A stretch of 38,830 bases of DNA from Entrophospora sp. SA101 (taxonomy: Eukaryota > Glomeromycota > Glomeromycetes > Entrophosporales > Entrophosporaceae), in assembly GCA_958430865.1 (NCBI GenBank), contig CAUDNR010004073.1, positions 1,920 through 40,749 on the forward strand, read 5' to 3'. The translations under genes were made by a program, and so were the position numbers. The notes under the pieces were generated by a model that had not been told where the DNA came from, ran no database searches, and saw only the letters and a list, made by a program, of their open reading frames with translations. Numbering within the stretch: the first letter of the stretch is position 1; each line of letters starts with the position of its first letter. Of this stretch, positions 21,783-32,945 are shown piece by piece.

Positions 21783-23775
21783 TTTCGTTGAATTTTGTCA
21801 CGTTAAAAATGGATAAAAATTTTTTAGTTAAAGGGAGCAAAAAAAAAATTTGTGTGGAATATTTGAGATGGATTTATTTTATATATATACAAAATCGGTT
21901 GAAAAAAGATGAAAGATGGTAATAATGCTGTTTTACCCAAATTTGGTTTGCTAAAGATTTAATGATATAATGATAAGCAAAAGTGTAACCATTTAAGGAG
22001 ACTCCGTGCAATTTTTATGATAATTGTATTAGTAGTATATATTAGTATTGGGTTCACTGTACACCTGTCGTTAAATGTCAAGACATCTTTAAATTCTACG
22101 TATATACACACTAACGCAGTGAATTTCTATTTAACGGGAAATTTTATCTGGAAAATTTTATCCGACCCGAGATATCCATAATAGTAGTATTAATATTAAT
22201 AGTTAGTTAACGGATTATAATAAATCACATGATACACGCTGAATATGAATTTTTAAAAACTAACCATATAAAATAATGTATAACATATATCAAAATGACT
22301 ATCAAAAATTTTTGGGTACTTGACTGATACAAAATTTTTTTTATTATGCAAAGTCACATGAAACTACAAAAAGGAACTTAAAAATGTATGAACAATCATA
22401 GAACTTCAATGGTAATTTTTTTTATAGTAAATAAATTTATTTGATCCTTCAATTTTGCATAGCTTTGTATCATCAGTAATGTTTTGAGCTTAAAATGCTA
22501 TTGTGTGTAGCTTTTGTATTCATTCAGGATTATTCGGATAATATCCAAATATCATTTATTTATCATTATTATGTGATTGATATCTAAATATTGTGATATT
22601 CACGGAATCTTTACTAAAAAGAAAACGTCTATTTTTAAAAATTTGCAGTCAAGATTTATCTTTAAATTCACACACGTGTGAAATTCAATCAAATTTTTGT
22701 ATACAAATACTCCACCCTTTTAATTCCAAGTTTACACGGCTCACTACAACACATGATACGCTTCTTACAATGACATCAAATGGTTTCTTGGTAATTATCC
22801 AAGAAATGCAATTGGATAATTATTTTCTCTTGTCGTATATTTAATCATCTTCGTTGTACGCTTAATTCTATACATCCTTAAACAGCAACATGATGGCTTG
22901 AAGGAGAAACAAAAAATTGCATCTAAAGAGAATTTAATGAATTTGACGAAAGGATAAAACTGATGTACAAAGAAACTCTACAAAAAAAGTGAAGACAGGT
23001 TTAGTATAGTTCCTTAGTTTCAAGTTTCGGGACAGGTCTTTCTTTAACTGGACTTCGTGTAGTAGATTTCAAAAACAAACTTTTTTTTTATCATGTCACT
23101 GATTAATTATTGGGAGAGTGATCTTAATAAAAATAATGTTATGAGGATTACTAACGAATAGTTTTTGAAACTTATTATTTTCTTTATCCAAGAAATATTA
23201 AGGTACATGGAATTCGAGTTGTTTATATACACGATGTTTCATTATAGGACCACTTCCTCGACTAAGTCTACTATTGTACCTTGTCGGCTTTGTCGACCAA
23301 TACAAATTAAATAACACGCACGTCGTAACGAAATAAATAAATAAGATAATGTCAATAAGAGATGTCAACATTTTCGGGTAATATTATTATTCAAAGAAAT
23401 ATTATTATTATGACAAATAATAATATTGCTACAACTCGGAATCTTTATTTTCCTTATTTTCCAGATTCAAAAAGGGTGATATGGTACCATTTACATTTAT
23501 TCAATAAAATTTGAGCTATATTTGATTTTTTTCGATTTTGGATTTTGATTATAGTCGAAAGTTTTAAGATTCGAAGCAAATAATGATGCCCGACGAAATG
23601 TTTTGTGAACAGGAAATAATTTTGTCACATTTGGCGAAATTGACGAAATAGTAATAGTAATGGAAAATCTGACGAAAAGTGAAAAAATGTACGGAGAAAA
23701 TAAAAATAATAAAAAACTTATATATGCGCTCTTAAATTTATATTTATTTGTTCATTTAAGATCCTCCATTAAAAT

Positions 23776-23848
23776 GTCGGATGATAGTCAGCTTCAATTT
23801 GTAAATGCTAACCCAAATGTCGAAGATAATTTGTCCTCCTCTAACTAG
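23776..23848 (+). pseudogene. Possible exon remnant, unknown family
   Basis: A short coding-like piece starting at the ATG of TCGGATGATAGTCAG (protein MSDDSQLQFVNANPNVEDN) and ending at a TAG. A CTAACTAG acceptor-like end overlaps that stop, so the piece may have been spliced to the following codons (EDHRYKNKKHLFQK, to about 23890). It lies 80 bp before the element at 23929. No domain is recognised. Confidence 0.25.
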
Positions 23849-23928
23849 GAAGACCATAGGTACAAAAATAAGAAACATCTTTTCCAAAAAGGTAATGAAT
23901 TATTCAGAATATCAAACATACATACAGT

Positions 23929-24045
23929 GAAACCTTGTTCCGATGAATCTAGTTTCAATTATAATTCAATTCGCATTTCAACGAATCTTAAACGAAATTT
24001 TCTTATGTGTCCAGTAATTATGTATGACGAAACTTTTTACGAATT
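23929..24045. mobile_element. Diverged inverted copy of the intronic element at 10829
   Basis: Starts CAGTGAAACCTTGTT after TA and contains ATTTCAACGAATCTTAAA and TTTCTTATGTGTCCAG. These follow, in the same order, the complement of the element at 10829-11060 (which has ATTTCAACGGATTTTAAA and TTTCTTATATGTCCAG). It is about half as long, so the middle is deleted, and the right end is degenerate. Boundaries on the right are approximate. Confidence 0.65.
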
Positions 24046-24290
24046 TCGATTGTTAAATAAGCTTTTTTTTCCTAATTAAAAAAAGAGATCTTTTTGTCCT
24101 GATATTTTCCTCGTGTTTATTTATTTATCCCGGATTAAAGGTCAATTGGATCAATTGTATTTTTTCTCCAAGTCTATTGCTATAGGAGAATAAACTTCAT
24201 GCAAACATCAAAAGCTATTTACAAATTTCGTTTGTTAAAAAAAACCCCCCTTTGCAAAGATTAATCAATGTATTTTATTTGTTTTCTTCG

Positions 24291-24670
24291 AAAGGAAATT
24301 AAAAATTAGAAACCTTACCTATCCGCTATCTCCCAATGGTCAAAATCAAAAAAAATTTGTACATAATGTTTGTTTATCTACCATTGAATTGAAATTGACC
24401 AATAATAACAATAACAACGAAATATTTATTTTGAATCCCGGACTCGAAAATATACTAACGCTAACACGACAAGTATTTGACGATCTGGGATCTGAGGTAA
24501 AGGTTCCACAGGTTTTTGGTCATTTCATTTGGTCCAAAACGTCAGAGCAATACGAAGACCTAATGGTAGACAGCGGTAGACGCCATGCAAAAAACATTCT
24601 AAAAGAACGATTTCTTTTCAGTCAAGTATTTGCTTTTCTCAACCCTGACATTTTGAACAAAAATAGATAA
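24291..24670 (+). pseudogene. Unrecognised coding fragment
   Basis: An open frame runs from about 24255 to a TAA at 24668-24670 without a convincing ATG. The translation looks protein-like: RNLTYPLSPNGQNQ, KLTNNNNNNEIFILNPGLEN, VFGHFIWSKTSEQYEDL, RRHAKNILKERFLFSQVFAF. It may be the last exon of a gene whose earlier part is lost or broken by the nearby element, or a piece of a transposon. I do not recognise the family. Confidence 0.4.
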
Positions 24671-25032
24671 ATCCAAATAAGATATAAATGGGAATTCGCA
24701 TGATATTGTGATATAAAAATAATCACAACTATTTATCATTTCTGGAAAACGAAAATATTTTCAAATTTCAATTTTAACAAATTTAATTCCAAATCAGCGT
24801 AGAAAAAAACTCCTTTGATTTTGGTTTCATCTTTTCCCAACAATTCAGTTTACTAAATTTGAGCAACAAAATGCTTAGAAGATTCATGATTCGTTGCCGT
24901 AATTGCACTGAATTTATCATTTCAAGTCTCAACGAGTCTTCATTACATCTCATATTGTTAGGTTATATTACTATTACACAAAATATAAAAATCTACACAA
25001 AAATTACGAGATTTAGAAAGAAACCGTAATAC

Positions 25033-26629
25033 ATGAACCTTTCTTTTATACTATTACCAGAAAGAAAGAAATTTGTATATAAAATTAATGGTGAAATGCG
25101 TAATAATGCTAGTGCTAATTGTGATAGAGAAAGTAGAAAAGATTATTTTTTTTCATTAGTCAAAAAAAAAAGGGAGCTTTCCGAAAATGAAAAAGAATAT
25201 TGTAAGGAAAGATTTATTATGATTTTGAATTAGATAATGCAACATATAAATTGGGAAAACCAAAAGAATGTAACAAGTGTAAATTGACAAGATACTCTGA
25301 TAGGTTCTGTGAAGGTTGTATTAGATTACAATTACAGAGTCTTTTCACCACTTGGGCATCTGGAAATAACATAATTGATGATTTTATTCAACAATGTCAA
25401 ATGAATCATCTCTGCCAGACCATATTTTAGAATGGATACCTTTTGAGCAATTTTATGATATAACAAAGTTGACAGAAGGTGGATTTAGTTCAATTTATAC
25501 TGCTAAATGGTCAAGAGGAACTATTGTTAATTATGACGAAAACAAAAAGGAATTTAGTTATTTTGGAGGTAATGGGCAGAGAGTAGTATTAAAAAGTTTA
25601 AATGAATCGAGTAATCCAGGAAAAGCATTTTTTAATGAGGTTGGTAGTTGTCATTTAAAAAATAAACAATACTGTATCATATAATACTAATTGGTTTTAT
25701 ATTTAATTACAGGCAATGAATTATTCCAAAATCAAATCGGTGTTGATTGTTCAGTGCTTAGGTATAACTAAATTCCCAGATAATGGAAATTATGCAATCG
25801 TTTTAAATTATTTATCAGATGGAAATTTAAGGGATTATTTAGAAAAAAATCATTTAAATTTAACATTAAAAGACAGAATTTCAATCTTTGATTATTTATG
25901 TTGGGCATTAGATGGTATACATGAAAAAGATTTAATCCATTGTGATTTACATAGTGGTAATATACTTATGCAAGGAGGTGGCTGTTTTATTACAGATTAG
26001 GATTATGTGGACCAGTTGATGGCGAATCATCAAATAAAGTCTATGGGATTGTATCATATGCTGCACCCGAACTACTTAGAGGCAAAATTGATACAAAGAA
26101 CACCAAAGAGTCAGATATCTATAGTATTGGGATGTTAATGTGGGAAATATTTGCAGGACATCCACCATTTGATGATAGAGCTCACAATCATCGTTTGATT
26201 TTTGTTATATGTGAAGGTTTACGACCACCAATACTACCTGGTATGCCTGACGATTATGTGCAAATGATGCAGAGGTGTTGGGATGTGGATCCATCAAAAA
26301 GACCAATTAGTAGAGAGCTTCGGACATTTGCTTATAATAAACGTAACGAAATTGTTAAAAATGAGAATTTGAAAAATAATAATAGTAATAATAGTTTAAT
26401 AAAAAGATTATTCAAATTTTCTAAAATCAAAAAACATGAAAATAGTAACAATAATAATACTACTAGTAGCAGTAGCAGTAGTACTTTGCAACAAGCACAC
26501 AAATCACATTCAGATGCATATCATACAAGTAGAATATTAGATGAAGAGATTGCTAAATCTAAAAGTTTGAAGATTTATACAAGTAATGATAGTTCGTTGA
26601 ATGATCTTGATTTTAACTCTTTCCTCTAA
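25033..26629 (+). pseudogene. Tyrosine-kinase-like protein kinase, broken by frameshifts
   Basis: The layout is that of the large Rhizophagus kinase family: an N-terminal helical and CxxC...CxxC segment (ECNKCKLTRYSDRFCEGC, about 25270-25320), the word TTWASGNNIID, then the kinase domain. The kinase has a glycine loop (TEGGFSSIYTAKW), lysine in RVVLKSL, HCDLHSGN with catalytic Asp, DLG, YAAPELL, SDIYSIGMLMWE, and an S/N-rich tail to 26629. The frame is broken three times: near 25215 (shift before DFELDNATYK), near 25400 (between FIQQCQMN and the ESSLPDHILEWIP continuation), and at 25997-25998, inside the DLG motif, where GATTAGGA lacks one T. One 73-nt intron (25640-25712, donor GTTGGT) keeps frame. 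A shorter model from the ATG at 25394 still meets the DLG frameshift. Either a young pseudogene or base-calling errors in homopolymer-like sequence. Confidence 0.82.
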
Positions 26630-28976
26630 AATGTTAAAGGTAAATAAAATTTTATTATTAATCAATTGGAAATTATTAACCATTAACTATTACTAACGAT
26701 ATTAATTAATACATTAGATTCTAGCAACAATAGTAAAAGAAAAAACTAATTTAATCTCCACTGTAAATTTATTATTATATATTTATTTCATCCTTATTTT
26801 ATTTCTTATCTTGTAAACAATATTTTGAAATAATAAACTTTTTACAATTTTTTTGATTCTTGTTAAATGGCGATATTGTCATTTCGGAGCACACTTAATG
26901 GTACCAGATAACTGTAAATAAGTAAAGATGGCTCTTTTTCAATGCCATAAGGTTCCTTTTATTCACTTATGATCGATCTGTTTCAGTTGTTTGTCCTTGT
27001 TTACATTTATTGACCGATTTCAAACTCTACTTGCAAAACAACTCAAGTAGCTTGATTAACAGCCTTACGTTTACTACTACAATAATACTACTTCATTAAC
27101 TCCCACCAGTTAACCAACATTAGTCCAAACCTTTGCTTACTCACTAAAACAAATTACGTTACCGATCGTTGTTAGCACTCATTAGTTAATCAACGTTAGT
27201 CCTAACCTTGCTTTCTTGCTCATTAAAGCAAATAAACGTGGCTTTTCACCAAAGCTCCATAATTGTTACCTTTTATCAAGGCTTGCTGCTTTTGTCAGAG
27301 CGCTTTAAACAAGGAAAAATAAAGACAATGTTTTATTTTTTATTTTATGTTTAAAAGCTTATTAACGCTGTGATTCTATCACAGAGTTTTATTCTTAATT
27401 ATCTCTGAGAGGACCAGAAGTTATCTTTAATGAAATTTTCGTTGATAAAGATAAAAATAGAGATGGAATTATTATTGCAAAGTAACTTGATCAATCAATA
27501 TTGATGTTATAAAAAGCTTTTGCGTAAAATACACTAAAATTAGTTGACCCTGGAACGATGATTTTATGCATCACATTATTAATACTGATATAAGAAATGT
27601 TCGAATTTGGCAGATCCTTGGAAAACAAAGGAGATTGTAATAAAAAGTTTTTTTTAATATTTTATTAGCCTTTAAACAATTTTACTTGTGTCATTTTTGA
27701 ATTAATGGCAGCGAATTTGACATAATAGTTTTATAACTTTGGTTCAACAACATTACCATCATCACAGGACTAGTTGCAACTAATTGTGGCATATAAAAAT
27801 TGAATTGCGGTTAACCACATTTATGCCACACAATCTAAATTTAAAATTTTATCAAAGAGGAATTATTACCTAAAATTGGAGTCACCAAAACAAAAAGCAA
27901 TGGTTTAAAAGACTGCAATAAAATGACATAATATTCTTGATTATTTATTTCAGCAACATCATAAAGGCATTATGATGGGCGTGAAAGAGAATATGTTAAA
28001 AAGAGTTCTTGGATAAAATGAAAAATACATGTCTGAATATAACGGTGAATTATGGATCAAACACACCCTGATTTACTTGAAAGAGAATGTTTGAAACTAT
28101 ATTCTGTTCTAATTATGGTAACCCTATGGAAAATTTTTGCGGAAAAATAGTACATGCACCGTATGTTTCTCTGAACTACCATACTAACACGGAATATTAC
28201 TATTACAGTGAAAAAGCACGGATGCATACGGAATATATACAGAATATATACACGAAATATACACTAACACGGAATTTTACTATTACTACTATTATTGTTA
28301 TTACTATTACTGTTATTATTATTGTTATTATTATACTATTACTATTACGGGATTCGTACTTCCCGTTTTTCCGTATGCATCACGTGGTCTTAATATTAAT
28401 GTATTGTATACAATACACACACAAAATACATACTATTTTCTTTACTGAAAAATCGATTTTTTAGCAAAATAATTAATTGTTTCTTTCAATTAAATAAAGG
28501 CTTGCTTTTTTGAGGTGAAAGAAGAGCCAAAACAAAACCAAACAAAGCATTATAATTACTTTAAATTATTAAAAAAATTGAAAAATTTCGAAAAAACAAA
28601 CTTTCCCGTTGATTATTATTAATATTAATATTAATTATTATTATGGATATCGATCGGCAGGACATATTTTTTGAAAGATTCCGATAAAAAAATTACCAAA
28701 CCAGGCATTCCCAAAGGTGATCAAAAATATCAAGATCTACATTTTATTTGTTCTATTTATGTCATTTATGTTAGTCTATTTTGTAAAAATTAATTGTTAA
28801 AAAAAAATATTAATACAAAACACAAGAAAAACTTTCTTTAATTGTTAATCCAAATTAGGTCTTGAATAATCAATAAAAGTTGACATATAAAGGAAGGCTG
28901 TCCTGACTATCAGTCAGTCTCAAAAAAATTAAAAATTTTTTTTTGCGAGGAAAATAAAAAATTTGGAAAAAGTATA
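26630..28976. other. Intergenic with decayed repeats
   Basis: Holds a diverged tandem pair of about 60 bp (27104-27162 and 27176-27238, sharing AGTTAA-CAACRTTAGTCC-AACCT words), a small inverted repeat (TGTGGCATA at 27785 with TATGCCACA at 27822) and the repeats near 28181-28380. A 125-codon frame at 28087-28464 is largely ATT/ACT trinucleotide repeat and is not believed. From 28860 the sequence is the leader of the next gene. Confidence 0.5.
28181..28380. repeat. Repeat cluster with direct and inverted copies
   Basis: A 26-bp unit at 28181-28206 (ATACTAACACGGAATATTAC...) recurs at 28261-28286 with two mismatches. ATGCATACGG at 28222-28231 is inverted at 28371-28380. A (TTATTAC)-type trinucleotide tract fills 28285-28345. 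This resembles a decayed foldback element. Confidence 0.6.
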
Positions 28977-30687
28977 ATGGACGGTTATATGCAAAATAAC
29001 GATCTTGATACAATATCAAGTAGTAACAACAATTTTAATGATAATAATGTTATTGGTGAAATACTTGAAAAAGAAGTTCAATGGGAATATGCAAAAAGAG
29101 CTTTAGGAGCGATAGGAGCACTTGGAGAAGCATCAAAAGTTTTTGATCAATTGATAACACAAATTCAAGAAGTTATTAATCAGATACAAACAATCTATGA
29201 AGCAACACAATATAACAAAAGAGTTTGTGATTTGTTAATGGATAGAGTGGAATGTTTAGAGATTTCATTAAGAACATTGAAAAGAAACAAAGAAGATTTT
29301 TCAAAATCGTTTCTTCAACAACATTATTATGACAATTTCTTGAGGCTCATCAATAATTTAAATAAAATTAAAAAATTTATCTCGGACATTTCATTGCTTA
29401 ATGGATTAAGAAAATATAATCATAATTTTTATGAAATAAAGAATCAATTTAAAGACATTGTATCAGAATTTGAGAGAGTTGTTGATCAATTAGGTTTCAA
29501 CTTGGGTTATCTTTTAGATGAACAACATCGTAAAGACTCAGATGCTTTAAATGAAGAAATTGATGAATTAAAAAAGGTTAGTGTGGGAAAAAATCTTTTT
29601 TTAAATAAATAAAATAATAACTAATTGCGATTATTATAATGTATTTGGTAATTATTAATTAGTTCCTAGATATGGTTGGAGGAGGAATCACAGGCAAAGA
29701 TAAAAATATAAATCTTATCTTTGAAACTGTACTACTAAAAAAAAATTATACGGCGGATAATGCTGTACATAAGTTTAAAGCCAAATCATTAAAACCGAAA
29801 TATCTAACGGATCAAACACGGCTAAAAAAACATAATAATCTTTCACAAATGACATATAACATTCCTGAAAAAGGAGATGAAGAAGATGATGGAGATGAAG
29901 ATGAAGATAAGTCTAAAAAAGGTAACAAGATTAAAATGAATAAAAATTTCAAGAATTCTTCTTTGTTTAATATTATCAATAATAAAAAAGGAAATAATAG
30001 CGGTGGAGATAATAACAAAACAAGTAATAATATCAGCCGTGGTAATAAAGCTAGCATGTGGAGTACTTATGTTAATTATGGTTACAACAAATATTGGTGT
30101 TATAATAGTTTGAGTGGTGGTAATATTATTAATGGTAATGATAACAACAACAGTAATAATAATAATAATAGTAGTAGTAGTAGTAGTAACAGTAATAATA
30201 TTATTTTTAATAATAATAAAGACAACAATAATATTGATATTAATGGCAATAACAAGAATAATAATATCAAGAACAACAATATTTGCGAACAACAGAACAC
30301 TCGAATAAAACGTGTAAAAGTTGCGTGTAAAAGTTTTGATTCAGACCAAAACGCGAGATTTTATAGTGAATTGATATTGTTGGAGGATTTGAATAAATCT
30401 GAAGACATTTTAAAATTTTATGGCACGACAGAAATACCGGGTGAATGTCAAAATTTAGTATTTGAATGGTGTGAAAATAATGATTTACAAAGTCTTTATG
30501 AAACCTATCAAATTTGTTGGTATGAAAAACTTAGCATTGCTCTTGGAATTTGTCGTGGTCTAATATTTTTACATGGATGTCAAATATTTCATCAAGAAAT
30601 TAGATGTCAAAACGTTATGGTAATAATAATAATATTACATTGCAAAAAAATTTATATTTAAAGAAAATATACATATACATATATATA

Positions 30688-30722
<35 letters not shown>

Positions 30723-32006
30723 ATATTATTATATAAACATCATTTCTTTTCCTCTTTCTCTTTTTCCTAGATGACTAAAGATTTGTCACCAAAAATTGCA
30801 AATTTTGGATTTGCAAAACCAACAAAATATAGTAGATATGTTGTACAAGATATTACAGCTGTTGTACATTGGCTAGCACCAGAAAAATTAAGACAATCAA
30901 AAAAAGCAAAATTTTCTCATAAATGTGATGTTTTTAGGTATCAAATTTTTTTATTTTACTTGTAAAATTTATTTAATTTATTTAATAAAAAATCTAATTT
31001 ATTTATTTTCACTATAAAATATATTATTAGTTTTGGTATGTTATTATGGGAATTTGCATTTGATAAAATTCCTTATAAAGATCTATCTTATACACAAATC
31101 ATTGAACATATAAAATCTGGTAAACGTGAAATCATTAACTTTGGGGGTGATGATATGCCTTGGTTTAAACGGGAATATGCAAAACTTATTAGAGCTGGTA
31201 TATAAAGCTTTAAATAAATAAATTTATTTTTCATTTTAATTAAAAAAAAACCCCCCCTTTTTAAACAAAAAAAAAATTTTTTTTTGATAGCTTGGCAAGA
31301 TGATCCATGTTTAAGACCTGGATTATATCAAGTTTTTTTAAAATTATACGATTTACTACAAAAATATCAAAATGAACATCCAAATGAAGTATCAGCAGAT
31401 ATAAGTCAAAAATTAATCATCAAGGAAGGCGGTCCAAAAACAATAGACGATGATTCGTCGATGAATGTTGACGTTATTGATGATAAAAAAATAGATTTCC
31501 ATGATCCAGATTTAGATGTGTTCCCTAAAGTAAAATCAGTTTTATTATTGGAGGATGGGATAAAATCTCATAAATCAAATGAAAGGAAATCAGCATGGGA
31601 ATGTTTTGAATATCATGCAAAGTTGGGTAATAACTATGCAAAATATTGGCAAGCACATTATCTAACAGAAGGTTACCACGTTGAAAAAGATGTTCAGAAA
31701 GGTACAAAATATTTTAAGGAAGCGGCTGATTGTGATGTTGCTGACAGTCAATTACGTTACGCTTTCTCATTATACCATGATCAAATAATACAAGACACGG
31801 ATGCCTTCTTAAATTATTTGACTTTGGCAGCTGATAACGGTAATGCCACTGCACAATTTAATATGGGCAGAATGTATTATGGTGGTATGGTTGGTTTGAA
31901 GAAAGACGTAGAGAAAGGTTTGCAATTCTTAAAGATGGCAGCTTTAAAAAATCAACCCAAAGCGGTGCAATTTTTAAGTAATATTAAGGTTGATAGATGG
32001 TCTTAA
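28977..32006 (+). CDS. MLKL-like helical bundle, pseudokinase and Sel1-repeat protein
   Basis: Five exons (28977-29576, 29663-30619, 30771-30937, 31031-31197, 31291-32006) join in frame to 868 aa. Residues ~35-195 are long amphipathic helices (AKRALGAIGALGEASKVFD, QLITQIQEVINQIQ, DRVECLEISLRTLKRN, LINNLNKIKKFISD), resembling the four-helix bundle of MLKL and plant MLKL-like proteins. Residues ~270-290 are acidic, and ~290-412 are an N/S/K-rich disordered linker with an Asn/Ser codon-repeat core. The kinase-like domain (~414-660) keeps the lysine (VKVACKSF) and APE (WLAPEKL) but lacks a glycine loop. It has HQE at 510-512 in place of HRD and NFG at 530-532 in place of DFG, so catalysis is unlikely. 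Residues ~700-865 hold about three Sel1/TPR-like repeats (AKYWQAHYLTEG, AQFNMGRMYYGG). Probable signalling scaffold or membrane-acting effector; cell-death function is inference. Confidence 0.87.
30668..30722. repeat. TA/TG microsatellite in intron 2 of the pseudokinase gene
   Basis: Alternating TA, then (GT) about nine units, then TA again, inside the intron 30620-30770. It is prone to length change but does not touch the splice sites. Confidence 0.9.
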
Positions 32007-32945
32007 ATAAATAAATAAATGACATTGAAAGTGGAATTAGTAGAATTAGACTTTGTGTGTGTTAGGCTTTGGATTAGAGGTGGGTTATATTATCAACATT
32101 ATCATTAATACTTTAATAATTTATGATTTTTGTAAATTCTTCTTTTTGGTAGTGATAAATAAAACCAATTTTTTTAAATAAAAAAAAAAATCGAATTTGT
32201 TTTTATACAAGAGTGAGCACATTGATCGGTCGATATTTATAATTTTGGTATGGCATATTAATATTCATATGATATAGAACGGGAATTTACAAATGGATAC
32301 ATGTGCATGCAAATTTTTTTTTTGAATCGGCCGGCAATCGGGTGATAATATAATAATAATGGATTAAATGAAATCCTAAAAAAATCTTATTTTAATTTCC
32401 CAAAGAAATTGTCCCATATATCATCCCTTGTACCTATTTTACTATTACAAAATTTCCTTTTTTTTTTTTTTTTTTTTAAAAAAATCAAAGAGGCGTTCTT
32501 GGAAAATGATGTGTAATCATTGTTGATTTCTCAAAAAGTCGTTTTATAATTTACTTACAAATTTGGAAAGTAGACGTTTTTTTTTTGGAACAATGCATAA
32601 TTATTGTAAATGGAATTTTATTTTTATATTATTTTGCCATCATACTCTATTACATTGTGTAAAAAAAATGTCAAGCCATTTTGGCAAAATCGCTATTTTA
32701 ATTATCACAAACGTTTAGTAAAACTATTCTTCATAAAAAAATTTCCTTATAAAAATTATTTGAGATTTTTTTTTTTTTATAATTAAAAAAATTTTAAACT
32801 CATTAAGTAAAAAAAATGCATAAAAGTAGAAGATATTTTGTTCTTTTCTCTTTTTTCACTCTTAAAATTTCATGATAACGAATAATTTAATAATAGTATT
32901 AAATAATTAATTTTTATTATTATTAAATAAAATAATTTTTTAACG
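32007..32945. other. Intergenic, leader of the HMG gene
   Basis: AT-rich with several T-runs (for example 32458-32477). No gene. A GC-richer word GGCCGGCAATCGG at 32329-32341 stands out from its surroundings but has no identified role. Confidence 0.55.

Larger units (their letters stand above)
21783..25032. other. Long intergenic region with gene and element remnants
   Basis: Apart from the separate entries in this span, I see no gene. 22050-22200 has a patch with TTCACTG and CAGTGAA words on opposite sides that could be a decayed element. The 83-codon frame at 22593-22844 and the 67-codon frame at 21719-21922 (antisense to GND1 exon 1) show no family features. Confidence 0.45.

Noticed and set aside
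28087..28464. 125-codon plus-strand open frame with a hydrophobic Ile/Thr/Val stretch
   Set aside because: The apparent membrane segment is coded by ATT/ACT trinucleotide repeats inside a decayed element.
29812..30308. Several long open frames antisense or out of frame to the pseudokinase linker (Leu/Ile/Val runs)
   Set aside because: Shadows of the AAT/AGT codon repeats that code Asn/Ser in the real gene.
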